Shown: positions 51,314 through 60,659, counted from the stretch's first letter. The stretch: 64,000 nucleotides of DNA from Bradyrhizobium liaoningense (GCF_018130955.1 NZ_JAFCJM010000007.1:62001-126000); one strand, 5' to 3'. Translations and numbers: made by a program. The notes: generated by a model not told the origin, from the sequence alone.

Positions 51314-52023
51314 CGACACTGCTCAACTTCAAGGACCTGCGCGCCTATTACGGCCAGGTCCAGGCGCTCCACGGCCTGTCTTTCTCGCTGAACGAGGGAT
51401 CGCTGACGACGCTGCTGGGCGCCAATGGCGCCGGCAAGACCACCACGCTGCGCGCGATCTGCAACATGGTGCGCTCGACGGGCGGGATCGAGTTCGACGG
51501 CAAGCCGCTGAACAACCGCTCCACCGAGAGCATCGTGCGGTTCGGTATTGCCCATGTGCCGCAGGGCCGCGGCACCTTCACCACCATGACGGTGGAGGAG
51601 AACCTCCAGCTCGGGGCCATCACCCGCAAGGACAGCGCTGGCATCGTCTCCGACATCGAGCGCATGTATGCACACTTCCCCGTGCTGAAGCAGCGCCACA
51701 CCCAGCAGGCCGGCACGCTCTCCGGCGGCGAGCAGCAGATGCTCGCGGTCGCGCGCGCCCTGATGCTGCGGCCGCGGCTGATGCTGCTCGACGAGCCGTC
51801 CTTCGGACTCGCGCCGCTGGTCGTGCGCGACCTGTTCGGCATCCTTGGCAAGATCAACCGCGAGGACAAGGTGTCGATCCTGGTGGTCGAGCAGAACGCC
51901 CAGCTCGCGCTCGAGCTCGCCGACCAGGCCTATGTGATCGAGACCGGCCGCATCGTGATGTCTGGCAACGCCAAGGACATCGCGAACAACGAAGAAATCC
52001 GCAAATCCTATCTGGGTTACTGA
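51310..52023 (+). CDS. livF: Branched-chain amino acid ABC transporter ATP-binding protein LivF
   Basis: A 237-residue ATPase partner of LivG. Walker A G-A-N-G-A-G-K-T-T near residue 36, Q-loop region P-Q-G-R-G-T-F near 82, the signature L-S-G-G-E-Q-Q near 137, Walker B L-M-L-L-D-E-P-S-F-G-L near 157, and E-Q-N-A-Q in place of the usual H-loop, which is normal for LivF. Its start overlaps the livG stop, so the two are translationally coupled. Third codon positions are almost all G or C, as in the other liv genes. Confidence 0.93.
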   Translation: MTTLLNFKDLRAYYGQVQALHGLSFSLNEGSLTTLLGANGAGKTTTLRAICNMVRSTGGIEFDGKPLNNRSTESIVRFGIAHVPQGRGTFTTMTVEENLQLGAITRKDSAGIVSDIERMYAHFPVLKQRHTQQAGTLSGGEQQMLAVARALMLRPRLMLLDEPSFGLAPLVVRDLFGILGKINREDKVSILVVEQNAQLALELADQAYVIETGRIVMSGNAKDIANNEEIRKSYLGY

Positions 52024-52035
52024 GGAGCCGGGACA

Positions 52036-52914
52036 ATGGAGCTGTTCACCAACCAGGTCCTGGCCGGCATTGCCACGGGCGCGATCTATGCCTGCATGGC
52101 GCTCGCCGTCGTCATGATCTACCAGGCCATCGACCATCTCAACTTCGCGCAAGGCGAGATGGCGATGTTCTCGACCTTCATATCCTGGCAGCTGATGCAA
52201 TGGGGCGTGTCCTACTGGGCCGCCTTCGTGATCACGCTGGCATTCTCCTTCGTCGCCGGCATCGCGATCGAGCGCATCCTGTTCAAGCCGCTCGCGAAAG
52301 CGCCGGTGCTGACCAACGTCGCCGGCTTCATCGCGCTGTTCGCGATCATCAACTCCTCGGCCGGCCTGATCTGGGACTTCACCATCAAGCAGTATCCGAC
52401 CCCGTTCGGCTCCGCGCCGTTCCTCGGCAGCCAGCTGATCTCGACCCACCAGGCTGGCATGATCGGCGTCACCGTGCTGCTGCTGCTCGGCCTCTATTTT
52501 TTCTTTCAGTACACCCGTATCGGCCTGGCTATGCGTGCTGCCGCTTCGGTGCCGGAATCGGCTCGCCTCGTCGGCATCAACACGAGCTGGATGGTCGCGC
52601 TCGGCTGGGGCATGGCGACCGCGATCGGCTCGATCGCCGGCATGCTGGTCGCACCGGTCGTCTTCCTCGAGCCCAACATGATGGGCGGCGTGCTGATCTA
52701 CGGCTTCGCCGCCGCGGTGCTCGGCGGCCTGAGCTCGCCGCTCGGCGCCGTCACCGGTGGCTTCCTGGTCGGCATCTTCGAGAACCTGGTCGGAACCTAC
52801 ATCCCCGGCGTCGGCAATGAGCTGAAGCTTCCAATCGCGCTCGCGCTGATCATCTCCGTCCTGGTCGTGAAACCGGCGGGCTTGTTCGGCCGGCCTATCG
52901 TCAAGCGAGTGTGA
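52036..52914 (+). CDS. livH: Branched-chain amino acid ABC transporter permease LivH
   Basis: A 292-residue inner-membrane permease with about eight hydrophobic helices. Family marks are G-A-I-Y-A-C-M-A-L near residue 15, F-A-Q-G-E-M-A-M near 42, M-R-A-A-A-S-V-P-E-S-A-R-L-V-G-I near 165 (the ATPase contact loop), and A-A-V-L-G-G-L-S-S-P-L-G-A near 230. It follows livF by 12 bases with GAGGAG upstream and is followed at once by livM. Confidence 0.93.
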   Translation: MELFTNQVLAGIATGAIYACMALAVVMIYQAIDHLNFAQGEMAMFSTFISWQLMQWGVSYWAAFVITLAFSFVAGIAIERILFKPLAKAPVLTNVAGFIALFAIINSSAGLIWDFTIKQYPTPFGSAPFLGSQLISTHQAGMIGVTVLLLLGLYFFFQYTRIGLAMRAAASVPESARLVGINTSWMVALGWGMATAIGSIAGMLVAPVVFLEPNMMGGVLIYGFAAAVLGGLSSPLGAVTGGFLVGIFENLVGTYIPGVGNELKLPIALALIISVLVVKPAGLFGRPIVKRV

Positions 52915-52916
52915 TC

Positions 52917-53909
52917 ATGAGCGCAGCAGAAGACGTCGTTGCAGAAGGCCACCAGGCGGTCGAGGCGGTTCCGAAGCGAGCCATGACGCTCGGCACGGGT
53001 ACCTCGCTGCTGGTGCTGGCGGTGCTGTTGCTCGTGCCGGTGTTCGTCAAGAACTTCATCATCTTCCAGATGACGATGCTCCTGATCTACGGCGTTGCCG
53101 TGCTGGCGCTAAACATCCTGACCGGCGGCAGCGGGCAATTCTCGCTCGGCCAGAGCGCATTCTACGCCGTTGGCGCCTATGTGTCGGCAGTGCTGATGGA
53201 GCACTTCAACGTCAACTACGCGCTGACCATTCCGGTCTCGGCGGTGGTCTGCTTCGGATTCGGCTTCCTGTTCGGCAAACCGGCCCTGCGGCTGTCGGGC
53301 GTCTATCTCGCGCTCGCGACCTTCGCGCTCGCCACCGCGATGCCGCAGCTCCTGAAGCTGAACTTCCTCGAGCACTGGACCGGCGGCGTGCAGGGCCTCG
53401 TCGTCACCAAGCCGGACGCGCCGTTCGGCTTGCCGATGTCGCAGGACATGTGGCTGTACTACTTCACCCTCGCGGTGACGCTCGCGATCTACATCTTCTC
53501 GGTCAACCTGCTGCGCTCCCGCTCCGGCCGCGCCTTCATGGCGATCCGGGACAATGAGATCGCGGCCTCTGCCATGGGCGTCGACGTCGCGCTGTACAAG
53601 ACGCTCGCTTTCGGTGTCTCCGCGGCCATCACCGGCATCGCAGGCTCGCTCGGCGCCATCGCGGTGCAGTTCGTCGCGCCCGACAGCTACACCATCACGC
53701 TCGCGATCTCGCTGTTCCTCGGCATGGTGGTCGGCGGCGTCGGCTGGCTGCCTGGCTCGATCGTCGGCGCGGCCTTCATCATCTTCGTGCCGAACATCGC
53801 GGAGAGCATTTCCAAGGGCATGTCGGGCGTCGTGTTCGGTGTGCTACTATTCCTCGTCATCTACCTCGTGCCGCAGGGTGCGAGGCAGGCCGCTAGCAAA
53901 TTGAGATAG
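52917..53909 (+). CDS. livM: Branched-chain amino acid ABC transporter permease LivM
   Basis: A 330-residue permease from ATG 52917, two bases after the livH stop. It has a polar N-terminal 25 residues, then about nine hydrophobic helices. Typical segments are G-G-S-G-Q-F-S-L-G-Q-S-A-F near 72, S-G-R-A-F-M-A-I-R-D-N-E-I-A-A near 205 (ATPase contact), and G-G-V-G-W-L-P-G-S-I-V-G-A-A-F near 280. No periplasmic binding-protein gene follows or precedes, so the operon must use one encoded elsewhere. A decayed LivM C-terminus lies on the other strand at 60660-60850. Confidence 0.93.
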   Translation: MSAAEDVVAEGHQAVEAVPKRAMTLGTGTSLLVLAVLLLVPVFVKNFIIFQMTMLLIYGVAVLALNILTGGSGQFSLGQSAFYAVGAYVSAVLMEHFNVNYALTIPVSAVVCFGFGFLFGKPALRLSGVYLALATFALATAMPQLLKLNFLEHWTGGVQGLVVTKPDAPFGLPMSQDMWLYYFTLAVTLAIYIFSVNLLRSRSGRAFMAIRDNEIAASAMGVDVALYKTLAFGVSAAITGIAGSLGAIAVQFVAPDSYTITLAISLFLGMVVGGVGWLPGSIVGAAFIIFVPNIAESISKGMSGVVFGVLLFLVIYLVPQGARQAASKLR

Positions 53910-53984
53910 GCATAATCGGTGACGGGTCAAACCGAGACGCTTTGGTGTCCCGGTTGTGCCTTGCACAAGCTGCTTGCCCGCCCT

Positions 53985-54190
53985 AGATAAGCCGGCAAGC
54001 CGCAGAACGTGCTCCGGCAGGCCGATCTCGCCGGACTCTTCCGTCGGCCAAGGCGTGGTCGCAATTCCTGGAGCAGTTTCGGTCCTGCCATAGCCAAAAA
54101 CGAAAGTAATTCGCAACCCTATCGTGCTGACCGCAAGATCTTGCAGCGCGTCCAGCGTGGCGCGTGGCACGGCTGCACCGCTATAGCTGC
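53985..54190 (-). pseudogene. Feruloyl-CoA synthase-like remnant
   Basis: The minus-strand translation Y-S-G-A-A-V-P, then L-D-A-L-Q-D-L-A-V, F-G-Y-G-R-T-E-T-A-P and S-G-E-I-G-L-P matches the mid-C-terminal part of feruloyl-CoA synthase-type ANL enzymes (usual forms Y-A-G-A-A-L-P and G-x-T-E-T-A-P). No other ANL motifs are present; similarity ends near 53985 and at 54190. It abuts an Hsp20 relic on the same strand. Confidence 0.6.
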
Positions 54191-54199
54191 ACCTAGGCG

Positions 54200-54425
54200 C
54201 GCTCGTTGAAGTGCTTGCCTTTGTCGCTGCGCTCGGCCTTCTTCTCGCTGCGGACGTCGGGCGCCACCGGCGATTTCGATCTAGACGTCTTTCTCAGTCA
54301 TCCGGGTAGTTCGACCGAGATCATCAGGGCCTTGTCGGTCTCGCTGAGGTCGATCTTGGGCCAGCCGAATTGCCCTTCCATCAGCGGCGCCAGACGGTGT
54401 CGCCGAAGCCGCACGGGGCAGGAGG
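54200..54425 (-). pseudogene. Hsp20 small heat-shock protein remnant
   Basis: The minus-strand frames read F-G-W-P-K-I-D-L-S-E-T-D-K-A and L-M-I-S-V-E-L-P-G, then (after a frame change) E-K-D-V and R-S-E-K-K-A-E-R-S-D-K-G-K. This order is that of the alpha-crystallin domain of Hsp20 proteins, with the middle strands deleted and a stop right after E-L-P-G. The piece breaks off at N-E-R-A, where the feruloyl-CoA-synthase-like piece begins. The gene is inactive. Confidence 0.65.
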
Positions 54426-54608
54426 TCTCGGCCTGCACATTTGCTGCAACCCCCTTGTTTCCACACGATCAAAGCCCGACTAAAGCTGGCTCCGCGGCGG
54501 CGACCATCGGCGTTCTCAGAATCGTATGATAAGGCCCTCGCGCCCTAAATTAGTGCCGATTGCCGGATTGAGATGGCGTTGTTTCAAGAAATCTTCAGGC
54601 GGCGGGCG

Positions 54609-55493
54609 TCATCTGTATTTTCCCGGCGACACGCCATGATATTTTCGGAAGGCCCGGCTGAAAGCTGCCTCGGACTGATAGCCAACTTCGTTTGCCACGA
54701 CACTCAATGGCAGCTTGCCGCCCTCGAAACGTCTGGCAGCTAGCGTCATCCGCCATGCAGTGAGGTAACCAAGGGGCGTCTTGCCGACCCGCTCAGTAAA
54801 GCGTCGCGCAAACGCTGCTCGTGACAGTCCAGCCTCGCCCGCCATATCATCCACCGTCCAATCGGAATGCGGTGTTGCGTGAATTGCACGAAACACTCGC
54901 GCCAGTCGCGGATCGTGCATGGCTGACAACCACCCTGTGCCATGTCCGGCTTGAGCGGCTGCGTTGCGCAAAACATAAATCAACAGGCCATCCGCCAATC
55001 GCTCGACCAGCATCTCATTACCCTGGCGATCTCCGTCTAATTCCGCCGTCAGCAGCGCCGACAGACCTGCAATACCCGGATCCCGAGCAATGTCTGCAGC
55101 CTTAAGGTGAACGAAAGGCGGCAAGGCGGCTGCACCAATTTGCCCCCGGATCGCATCTGGCCGGAATTGTCCGCAGAATATCTCCGTCGCTGGGCCTGCA
55201 TTGACCAGATCAAAAGTACGTTGGGCAAAGATCTCGACCGGGTCCGCCTGCGTTTGTGGACTATCGACGACTTCGTGGGCCGGGCCGTCGCTCAAGACGA
55301 CCAGATCACCTTCACTCAGTTTGGTGTCGGCACGTCCTGCTATCCGCAGCCAAGCACTGCCCTTTCGTATGAAGTGAAAAGCTAGCGCAGACCCGGCTTC
55401 CAGCCGGAAGCCCCACTGTCCGCTGGTCACGCTGCGGGCCAACCGATATTTCGGACGAGCAAACATGCGCAGCCAGTCGCCTAACACGTCCAC
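54609..55493 (-). CDS. AraC family transcriptional regulator (cupin-type sensor)
   Basis: A 294-residue regulator. Residues 1-180 form a cupin-like sensor of the type found in AraC proteins controlling oxidoreductase genes (F-H-F-I-R-K-G near 40, L-S-E-G-D-L-V-V-L near 59). The C-terminal AraC domain has two helix-turn-helix units: M-A-G-E-A-G-L-S-R-A-A-F-A-R-R-F near 220 and V-A-N-E-V-G-Y-Q-S-E-A-A-F-S-R-A-F near 267. It is divergent from a truncated NmrA-like frame at 55601, and the MDR oxidoreductase lies beyond. Members of this type often control such neighbouring oxidoreductases in response to redox or quinone stress. Confidence 0.88.
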   Translation of the reverse strand: MDVLGDWLRMFARPKYRLARSVTSGQWGFRLEAGSALAFHFIRKGSAWLRIAGRADTKLSEGDLVVLSDGPAHEVVDSPQTQADPVEIFAQRTFDLVNAGPATEIFCGQFRPDAIRGQIGAAALPPFVHLKAADIARDPGIAGLSALLTAELDGDRQGNEMLVERLADGLLIYVLRNAAAQAGHGTGWLSAMHDPRLARVFRAIHATPHSDWTVDDMAGEAGLSRAAFARRFTERVGKTPLGYLTAWRMTLAARRFEGGKLPLSVVANEVGYQSEAAFSRAFRKYHGVSPGKYR

Positions 55494-55600
55494 GGTATGT
55501 TCCCCCGATCGAGACGATCTGCAAATTTATCGCGCGTTTCCATCATTGTCCATCTTGGCGCTCTACTCCAGTTATAGGGCTACAACGACGGAGGCCCTCT

Positions 55601-55774
55601 ATGGCAAAGGCAATCTTGGCAACTGCGGCAACCGGCGCGGTCGGCCAGCGTTTGCTCAGCGGACTACCTGCAGACGGTGGCCGGAACAGCCGCCATCGTG
55701 ATCGACTGATGGCGCGTTGCAAATGTTCATGTGTCAGCCACGATGAACACGCGTCAGCAGAAACCGCCTCCTGA
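55601..55774 (+). pseudogene. Truncated NAD(P)-binding (NmrA/SDR-like) gene start
   Basis: ATG 55601 with GGAGG upstream opens M-A-K-A-I-L-A-T-A-A-T-G-A-V-G-Q, the N-terminus of NmrA-like atypical SDRs, except that the first glycine of G-A-T-G-x-x-G is alanine. After L-L-S-G-L-P-A-D-G the sequence loses similarity, and it stops at codon 58. It is probably the former target of the divergent AraC regulator. Confidence 0.55.
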
Positions 55775-55880
55775 ACCAACTCGCAGAACACCTCGGCTTC
55801 GATCACTGTTGACATGATCTGTCACCAACTGCGCTTCGCTACAGACGCGTTCGCTTCCAACATAAAGCATGCTTAATCAA

Positions 55881-56810
55881 ATGAGACGCATCGAGTATCA
55901 AAAGTATGGCGGACCGGAGGGTATGTACCTTGCGGACTTCAAACTGCCTGATCCCAAGACGGGCGAGGTGGCGATCAAGGTCCACTTCGCGGCTCTCAAC
56001 CCGGTCGACTGGAAGGTTCGCAACGGCGACCTGAAACTTGTGACCGGCAAGACCTTTCCGCGCGCCATGGGCTGCGATTTTTCAGGCACGGTGCTCGCAA
56101 TCGGTGCCGGCGTGACGCGCGTCAAACCTGGAGACGCGGTCTTCGGCCTGACACACGTCAAAAACTGCGGCGCTACGGCCGATGCCGTCATCGCGAAAGA
56201 GACTTGCCTGGCGAAGAAGCCAGAGACCGTTTCGTTCGAGGATGCCGCATGCCTCGGTACCCCTGGCGTTACCGCCTGGAACGGCCTGATCGACAAAGCC
56301 CGTCTGAAGGCCGGGCAGCACGTGTTCGTGAACGGCTGCACTGGTGCCGTTGGAGAGGCGACCGTCCAGATAGCCAAGATGCTGGGCGCTACAGTGTCTG
56401 GCAGCTGCGGCGCACAGTCACTTGCGCGGGCCCAGGAGATGGGCCTGAAGACCGTATACGATTATCGCGCCACTGATCTTTCCACCATTGGCGACCGTTT
56501 CGACGTGGTTTACGACACCGCCGGAACGATGCCCGTCGCCTTGGGTTTGAGCCTGCTGAAAGGCGGAGTTTTTCTCGACATCGATCCGACGCCAATGAAG
56601 CTCCTGCGCGCATTGTTCAATAGGCGATTGAAGCCGATCATCTGCACGGCACGCGCCGACATACTGGACGGATTGGCGAAGGTGGCTGTGAGCAAAAAGC
56701 TCCGGCTGCCAGTCGTCGAAACGGTCCCCCTGGCCGATGCGATCCCTTTGCTGACGGCCCTCGAACGCGGCCGCAAGCTGCCCGGCAAGGCGCTGGTCGC
56801 GATGCAGTGA
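55881..56810 (+). CDS. Zinc-independent MDR family NAD(P)-dependent oxidoreductase
   Basis: A medium-chain reductase of the quinone-oxidoreductase branch, 309 residues from ATG 55881 (313 from ATG 55869). The N-terminal GroES-like fold has A-A-L-N-P-V-D-W-K near residue 37 and G-C-D-F-S-G-T-V near 64. The nucleotide-binding motif is N-G-C-T-G-A-V-G near 150, in place of the usual A-x-G-x-V-G. No structural zinc cysteines are seen. It likely reduces a quinone or enone with NADPH. The AraC regulator at 54609 is divergent and may control it; the NmrA relic lies between. Confidence 0.87.
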   Translation: MRRIEYQKYGGPEGMYLADFKLPDPKTGEVAIKVHFAALNPVDWKVRNGDLKLVTGKTFPRAMGCDFSGTVLAIGAGVTRVKPGDAVFGLTHVKNCGATADAVIAKETCLAKKPETVSFEDAACLGTPGVTAWNGLIDKARLKAGQHVFVNGCTGAVGEATVQIAKMLGATVSGSCGAQSLARAQEMGLKTVYDYRATDLSTIGDRFDVVYDTAGTMPVALGLSLLKGGVFLDIDPTPMKLLRALFNRRLKPIICTARADILDGLAKVAVSKKLRLPVVETVPLADAIPLLTALERGRKLPGKALVAMQ

Positions 56811-57177
56811 GCGGACTGGGGTCGCAATTAGTTTGCGTCGGCATCAGACCTGGCCTCGGCGCAAATCCTCCCCCATCGACCGCCGTAAGCTGGCGGAGGA
56901 GGTGCTCGCCAGTGCTGGACGCATCGATTGATAGGTCCTGAGCCTAGGTACGCAATTGATTGAGGCTAAACAGGAGAAGATCACGTCCATCTTCTTCTCC
57001 AATACCCGCCGACGCTTCTTGTCGGCCATCGACTTGGCAGGGATACTCGGGCTATCGAACTTAATGCCATCACGATTTAATGGAACAACCTCAAATCAGA
57101 ACCGACGATCGCGATCAGGATATGGCCGGAGATGGTGCGGTCATGCGATGGCCACGCCATCTCCGGTTTTCGTAACA

Positions 57178-60100
57178 TCACCATTGATAACGCAGGATGC
57201 CTTTGCCGGCGTAGCTCCGCGTGACGGAGGAGAACTCGCCTTCGAAGGTGCCGGCGAGCGAGATGCCATTCCGCAATGTCAACTCGGCAGACGCTGTGGT
57301 CAGCGCCGCATCGTGGGATGGCGCCGCGCCATTGACCACGAACGAAGCGCCGGGAAGCGTCTGAAACGTTGCGGCGATCGCGCGATCGGTATCGAAATCA
57401 TGCGCCCACGCCGCGCGGCCACGCAACGTCAGAATCGCGTCGCGGATGGCAAACGATCCGTCGGTGCGAAAACCAAGCTCGGTTCGTGATGAGGCCGCGT
57501 CCTTCGCGGCATAGTTCAAAGCCGCCATGCCGGTCCCGACGATCACCTGCTCCGCATAGGCCGGCAGATAGGCCGTGGTCGTCTGCGCAGCCGCATAAGG
57601 CGTCAGTCCAACCCACGGAGTCGCGAAGCGATAGCCCCCTTCAATGCGGCCGGACAGTACGTTGGCATTGAACTGGGCGCGAAGGTGATCTCCGCCAGAA
57701 ATTGTCACGGTGCGGTCGGTCGCGATGTCCTGCCAGCCATAAGCCAACGCGCCAGCGAAATACGCCGCCTGGAAATTGTGTCTGACGAACGCGCCGGCTT
57801 GGAATAAGTCGGAGCGCCCGCTGCCAAATCCGTTGGCGATGCTGAAGGATGTTGCGCCGCCACCAAGCGCAAAGCCAAGCAGCGTGTCGGCCGAGAGACG
57901 ATAGTCTGCGCCGGCGGCCAGGCCGTAGATGTTGCTGGTCGTTGTGTTCGACCCGACCGTGGCGTTCCCATTAGTGGTTTGGGTCCCGCCAAAGCCTGCC
58001 ACCCACGAGCTCCAGGGGCTGGCGATCGGGTCGATCTGCGGCGGAGTCTTAGTAGGTGCTACCGCAAAAGCATTACGCCCCAACTTCGAGCGCGGCATGT
58101 CCGCTGACGCAAAGGCATTGGCCGGACCGACGTTGTCCTCCGGTGCAAATCCCGCTGCCTCGCCCGATCCGACATTGCGCGCGCGGTTGCCTAGAAACGG
58201 ATCGAGCAGTACGCTCATGAATTGCCCCGCGGCGTTGAACGTCGCTTGCTGCATGCCCGTTGGCGCCTGGCCGGAGAACTGGTCGAAAGCCTTCGCCGCG
58301 ACCTCGCGGCTAGCCAGCATCACAAAGTCGCGCGGTCTCGTGCCATCTGGCGCTGCATCGAGCACGGTGGCCACCGCGGCACCGTTGCGCGACGCCGCAA
58401 CCGAAGCGAAACTGACGTCGTTGCGCTGGATTGATAATGTCAAAGAATTGGCTGCCGCTCCTGAAGCGGGATTTATGGAGTTGGAATAGTCCAGAACAAC
58501 TTTCAGAAATAGCGAGTTGATCGTCGGATCCGTGAATCTTCCGCTGATACCTCCGCCGGCGGACAACACGGTCACCGGCTGCGTAAAATTGGTCCAGTGT
58601 CCCCCTTGCTCCAATACGACCTGAAGCGCTCCGTTCTCAAGCGTTGCGTTGCCAGTCACATTCAACTGGCTGTGCAGGCTGTTTGCTCCCATAAAGACCT
58701 GATAGGCGCCGCCCGGCTGAAAGGCCATGTCCCCATTTATCGTCAGAGTGCCTGCGCGGCGCTCCGTCGTAAAGATTTCCGGCGCCGAGGTGTAGAGCGC
58801 CGACATGCCGGCATACCGCTCTTGTCCCGGCGCCACGATGCCGGCCACAGTGGTGGTGCCGACCGAGCCTGTACCAGTCAGCCGGCCTTCCGTGCCCACC
58901 ACGACCGGACCTGTCAGCGCGCCGTTGACTTCCAACGTGCCGCCGTCGATGCGCGCACCGCCGACTTGCGCATACGTACTGGGAGAGCCATCCCCGTTTG
59001 TTGCGCCTAGAACCAGAGTGCCAGCGCCTGCCTTGTCCAGCATGCCCACCCCCGTGATGCTGTTGCGCCAGACGTCGAGCGTGCTCGCCGGAAGATCTGC
59101 CGTGAAAACACTGCCAATGAGCTGGTTCGTCACAGTGTCCCTGAATCCGATCACCGCCGGCCCGTCCATCGCCTTGTCGAGATTGATCCGGCCCCAGCCG
59201 AATATTTCATTGACACCATAGGTGTCCGCCCCTGTAAGAGGGACATAGTTGGGATCCATTGTCTTGGGGTCGAGACGAGTGGCGCTTGTCAGTAGCACCG
59301 TGCGAAGATCGGCGCCGTTCAGATACGGAAAGCGCTGGGCCAGCAATGCAAACGCGCCTGTCGTGTCCGCCGCCGCATTCGACGTGAAATTACCAGGAGC
59401 TGACACGCACCAGTACTTGGCCAGGCCACAACTCGTAGTAATGGCGGACAATCTCGCGTCGGCCGCGCTGTCATCGAGGGCGACAGCCGCGATCCAGTGA
59501 GATTCCAAGTCCGGTCTGTAATATGGCGCCGCGGCTAGCACGTGAGGATATAGTCCGGGGCGGTAGCCGGCCAAAACGTTACCGGCCGCGAAAACGACAA
59601 CCATATCTTTCGCCGCCGCCGTTCCCAGCGCGTTCACAGTGTCCACATAAGGCTTCAAGGTGGGGTCGAGCGTGTTGTAATTGCTTGGATTAAACGCATC
59701 GGTAGCCTTGAGCTGCTGCTTGATTGCATCCTGCTGGGCGAAGTCAATAACAAGGGTCCCATTCACAAATTTGATTGGATCCACCAGATCAGGCGAGGTC
59801 CAGCTGTTGTTGATCGCGCGCACCTGAAGTCCAGCCATCTGGGTGATGTAGTTGGTTAGACTTGCAGTATCTGGGAATCCGACAACAGTGCCGAGACCGT
59901 GGTTAGCGACAACGAGCATGGAATCAAAGGCAACACCGTCGATGCCACCGCTGGCCCCCTGACCACGACTGCCCGCGATCTCCCGAGCAATGAGGGAGCC
60001 GTGACCAGAAATGCCGTTAAAGCCTGGCGGGCCTCCATATGGCACGTCGCCCTGCACTGGATCTCCCCAGGGAGAGACGCCTGATAACGATATGGCTCTT

Positions 60101-60495
60101 TTCTGCAGCCCCGCGTCCGTGAAAATCACGCCTTTCAGCAGGTCCGGATCGGTGAAATTCGAGCCCGTATCGATTTGCCCGAGCGCGATACCGTTGCCGG
60201 AGAAGCCGCGGGCGTAGGCGCTTTGCGTGTTCATCGCGCCCAATTGTGAGTTCGCAACAAAGCTCGGCGTCGCCCACGCGCTCGTCCGCGCGCTCCAGTC
60301 GGCTCGCGTCGTGAAAGCCCAAGAATCGGCGAACGGTGATACTGGGAGAGGGTTCAGAGGAGGCAAACCATTGTTCGCCGCGCCCTGCTGCGCCTCGGCC
60401 GCGGTCACGGCGGCGGTCATCATCGCTAGACTAATCGCGGCAGCCGATACCGTACCCCGCGCCAGGCGTCGTGCATCATTCTTCCGTCGTTCCAT
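57178..60495 (-). CDS. Subtilisin-type (S8) autotransporter
   Basis: A 1105-residue type V secreted protein; ATG 60495 has GGGAGAACAAA upstream, and the longer frame begins inside an unrelated LivM relic. Signal peptide about 1-36 ending A-E-A. The S8 domain (about 95-440) has the catalytic Asp in Q-I-D-T-G (109), His in S-G-H-G-S (165), oxyanion Asn in A-A-G-N (306) and Ser in F-T-S-N-A-A-A (372), where G-T-S-M-A-A-P is normal. The 15-20 residues usual between S-A-P-G and that motif are missing. A beta-strand repeat region follows (G-T-L-V-L-G, near 490). The last 280 residues form the outer-membrane barrel, ending in Y-Q-W. Activity is uncertain. Confidence 0.87.
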   Translation of the reverse strand: MERRKNDARRLARGTVSAAAISLAMMTAAVTAAEAQQGAANNGLPPLNPLPVSPFADSWAFTTRADWSARTSAWATPSFVANSQLGAMNTQSAYARGFSGNGIALGQIDTGSNFTDPDLLKGVIFTDAGLQKRAISLSGVSPWGDPVQGDVPYGGPPGFNGISGHGSLIAREIAGSRGQGASGGIDGVAFDSMLVVANHGLGTVVGFPDTASLTNYITQMAGLQVRAINNSWTSPDLVDPIKFVNGTLVIDFAQQDAIKQQLKATDAFNPSNYNTLDPTLKPYVDTVNALGTAAAKDMVVVFAAGNVLAGYRPGLYPHVLAAAPYYRPDLESHWIAAVALDDSAADARLSAITTSCGLAKYWCVSAPGNFTSNAAADTTGAFALLAQRFPYLNGADLRTVLLTSATRLDPKTMDPNYVPLTGADTYGVNEIFGWGRINLDKAMDGPAVIGFRDTVTNQLIGSVFTADLPASTLDVWRNSITGVGMLDKAGAGTLVLGATNGDGSPSTYAQVGGARIDGGTLEVNGALTGPVVVGTEGRLTGTGSVGTTTVAGIVAPGQERYAGMSALYTSAPEIFTTERRAGTLTINGDMAFQPGGAYQVFMGANSLHSQLNVTGNATLENGALQVVLEQGGHWTNFTQPVTVLSAGGGISGRFTDPTINSLFLKVVLDYSNSINPASGAAANSLTLSIQRNDVSFASVAASRNGAAVATVLDAAPDGTRPRDFVMLASREVAAKAFDQFSGQAPTGMQQATFNAAGQFMSVLLDPFLGNRARNVGSGEAAGFAPEDNVGPANAFASADMPRSKLGRNAFAVAPTKTPPQIDPIASPWSSWVAGFGGTQTTNGNATVGSNTTTSNIYGLAAGADYRLSADTLLGFALGGGATSFSIANGFGSGRSDLFQAGAFVRHNFQAAYFAGALAYGWQDIATDRTVTISGGDHLRAQFNANVLSGRIEGGYRFATPWVGLTPYAAAQTTTAYLPAYAEQVIVGTGMAALNYAAKDAASSRTELGFRTDGSFAIRDAILTLRGRAAWAHDFDTDRAIAATFQTLPGASFVVNGAAPSHDAALTTASAELTLRNGISLAGTFEGEFSSVTRSYAGKGILRYQW

Positions 60496-60659
60496 TTTGT
60501 TCTCCCTGGTATTGTTGCTCTCTGTTCCGGATGCTTTGCTGCATCGTCTCGACCCCCGATAAACCCGCGGCCGTTTTGTTGACGTAATCTTGGCCAGCTC
60601 ACACAGCCGGCATGCCGTGCCCCACCTACTGGTGCTCCATTCTCCAGCTGAGCGGCCCG

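Noticed and set aside
51289..52449. 386-codon minus-strand frame across livF and livH
   Set aside because: It is a shadow of high third-position GC in the liv genes; the translation is rich in Arg, Asp and His without any domain.
52200..52820. 206-codon plus-strand frame inside livH
   Set aside because: It is an alternative frame of a conserved permease, Arg-rich, with no ribosome site.
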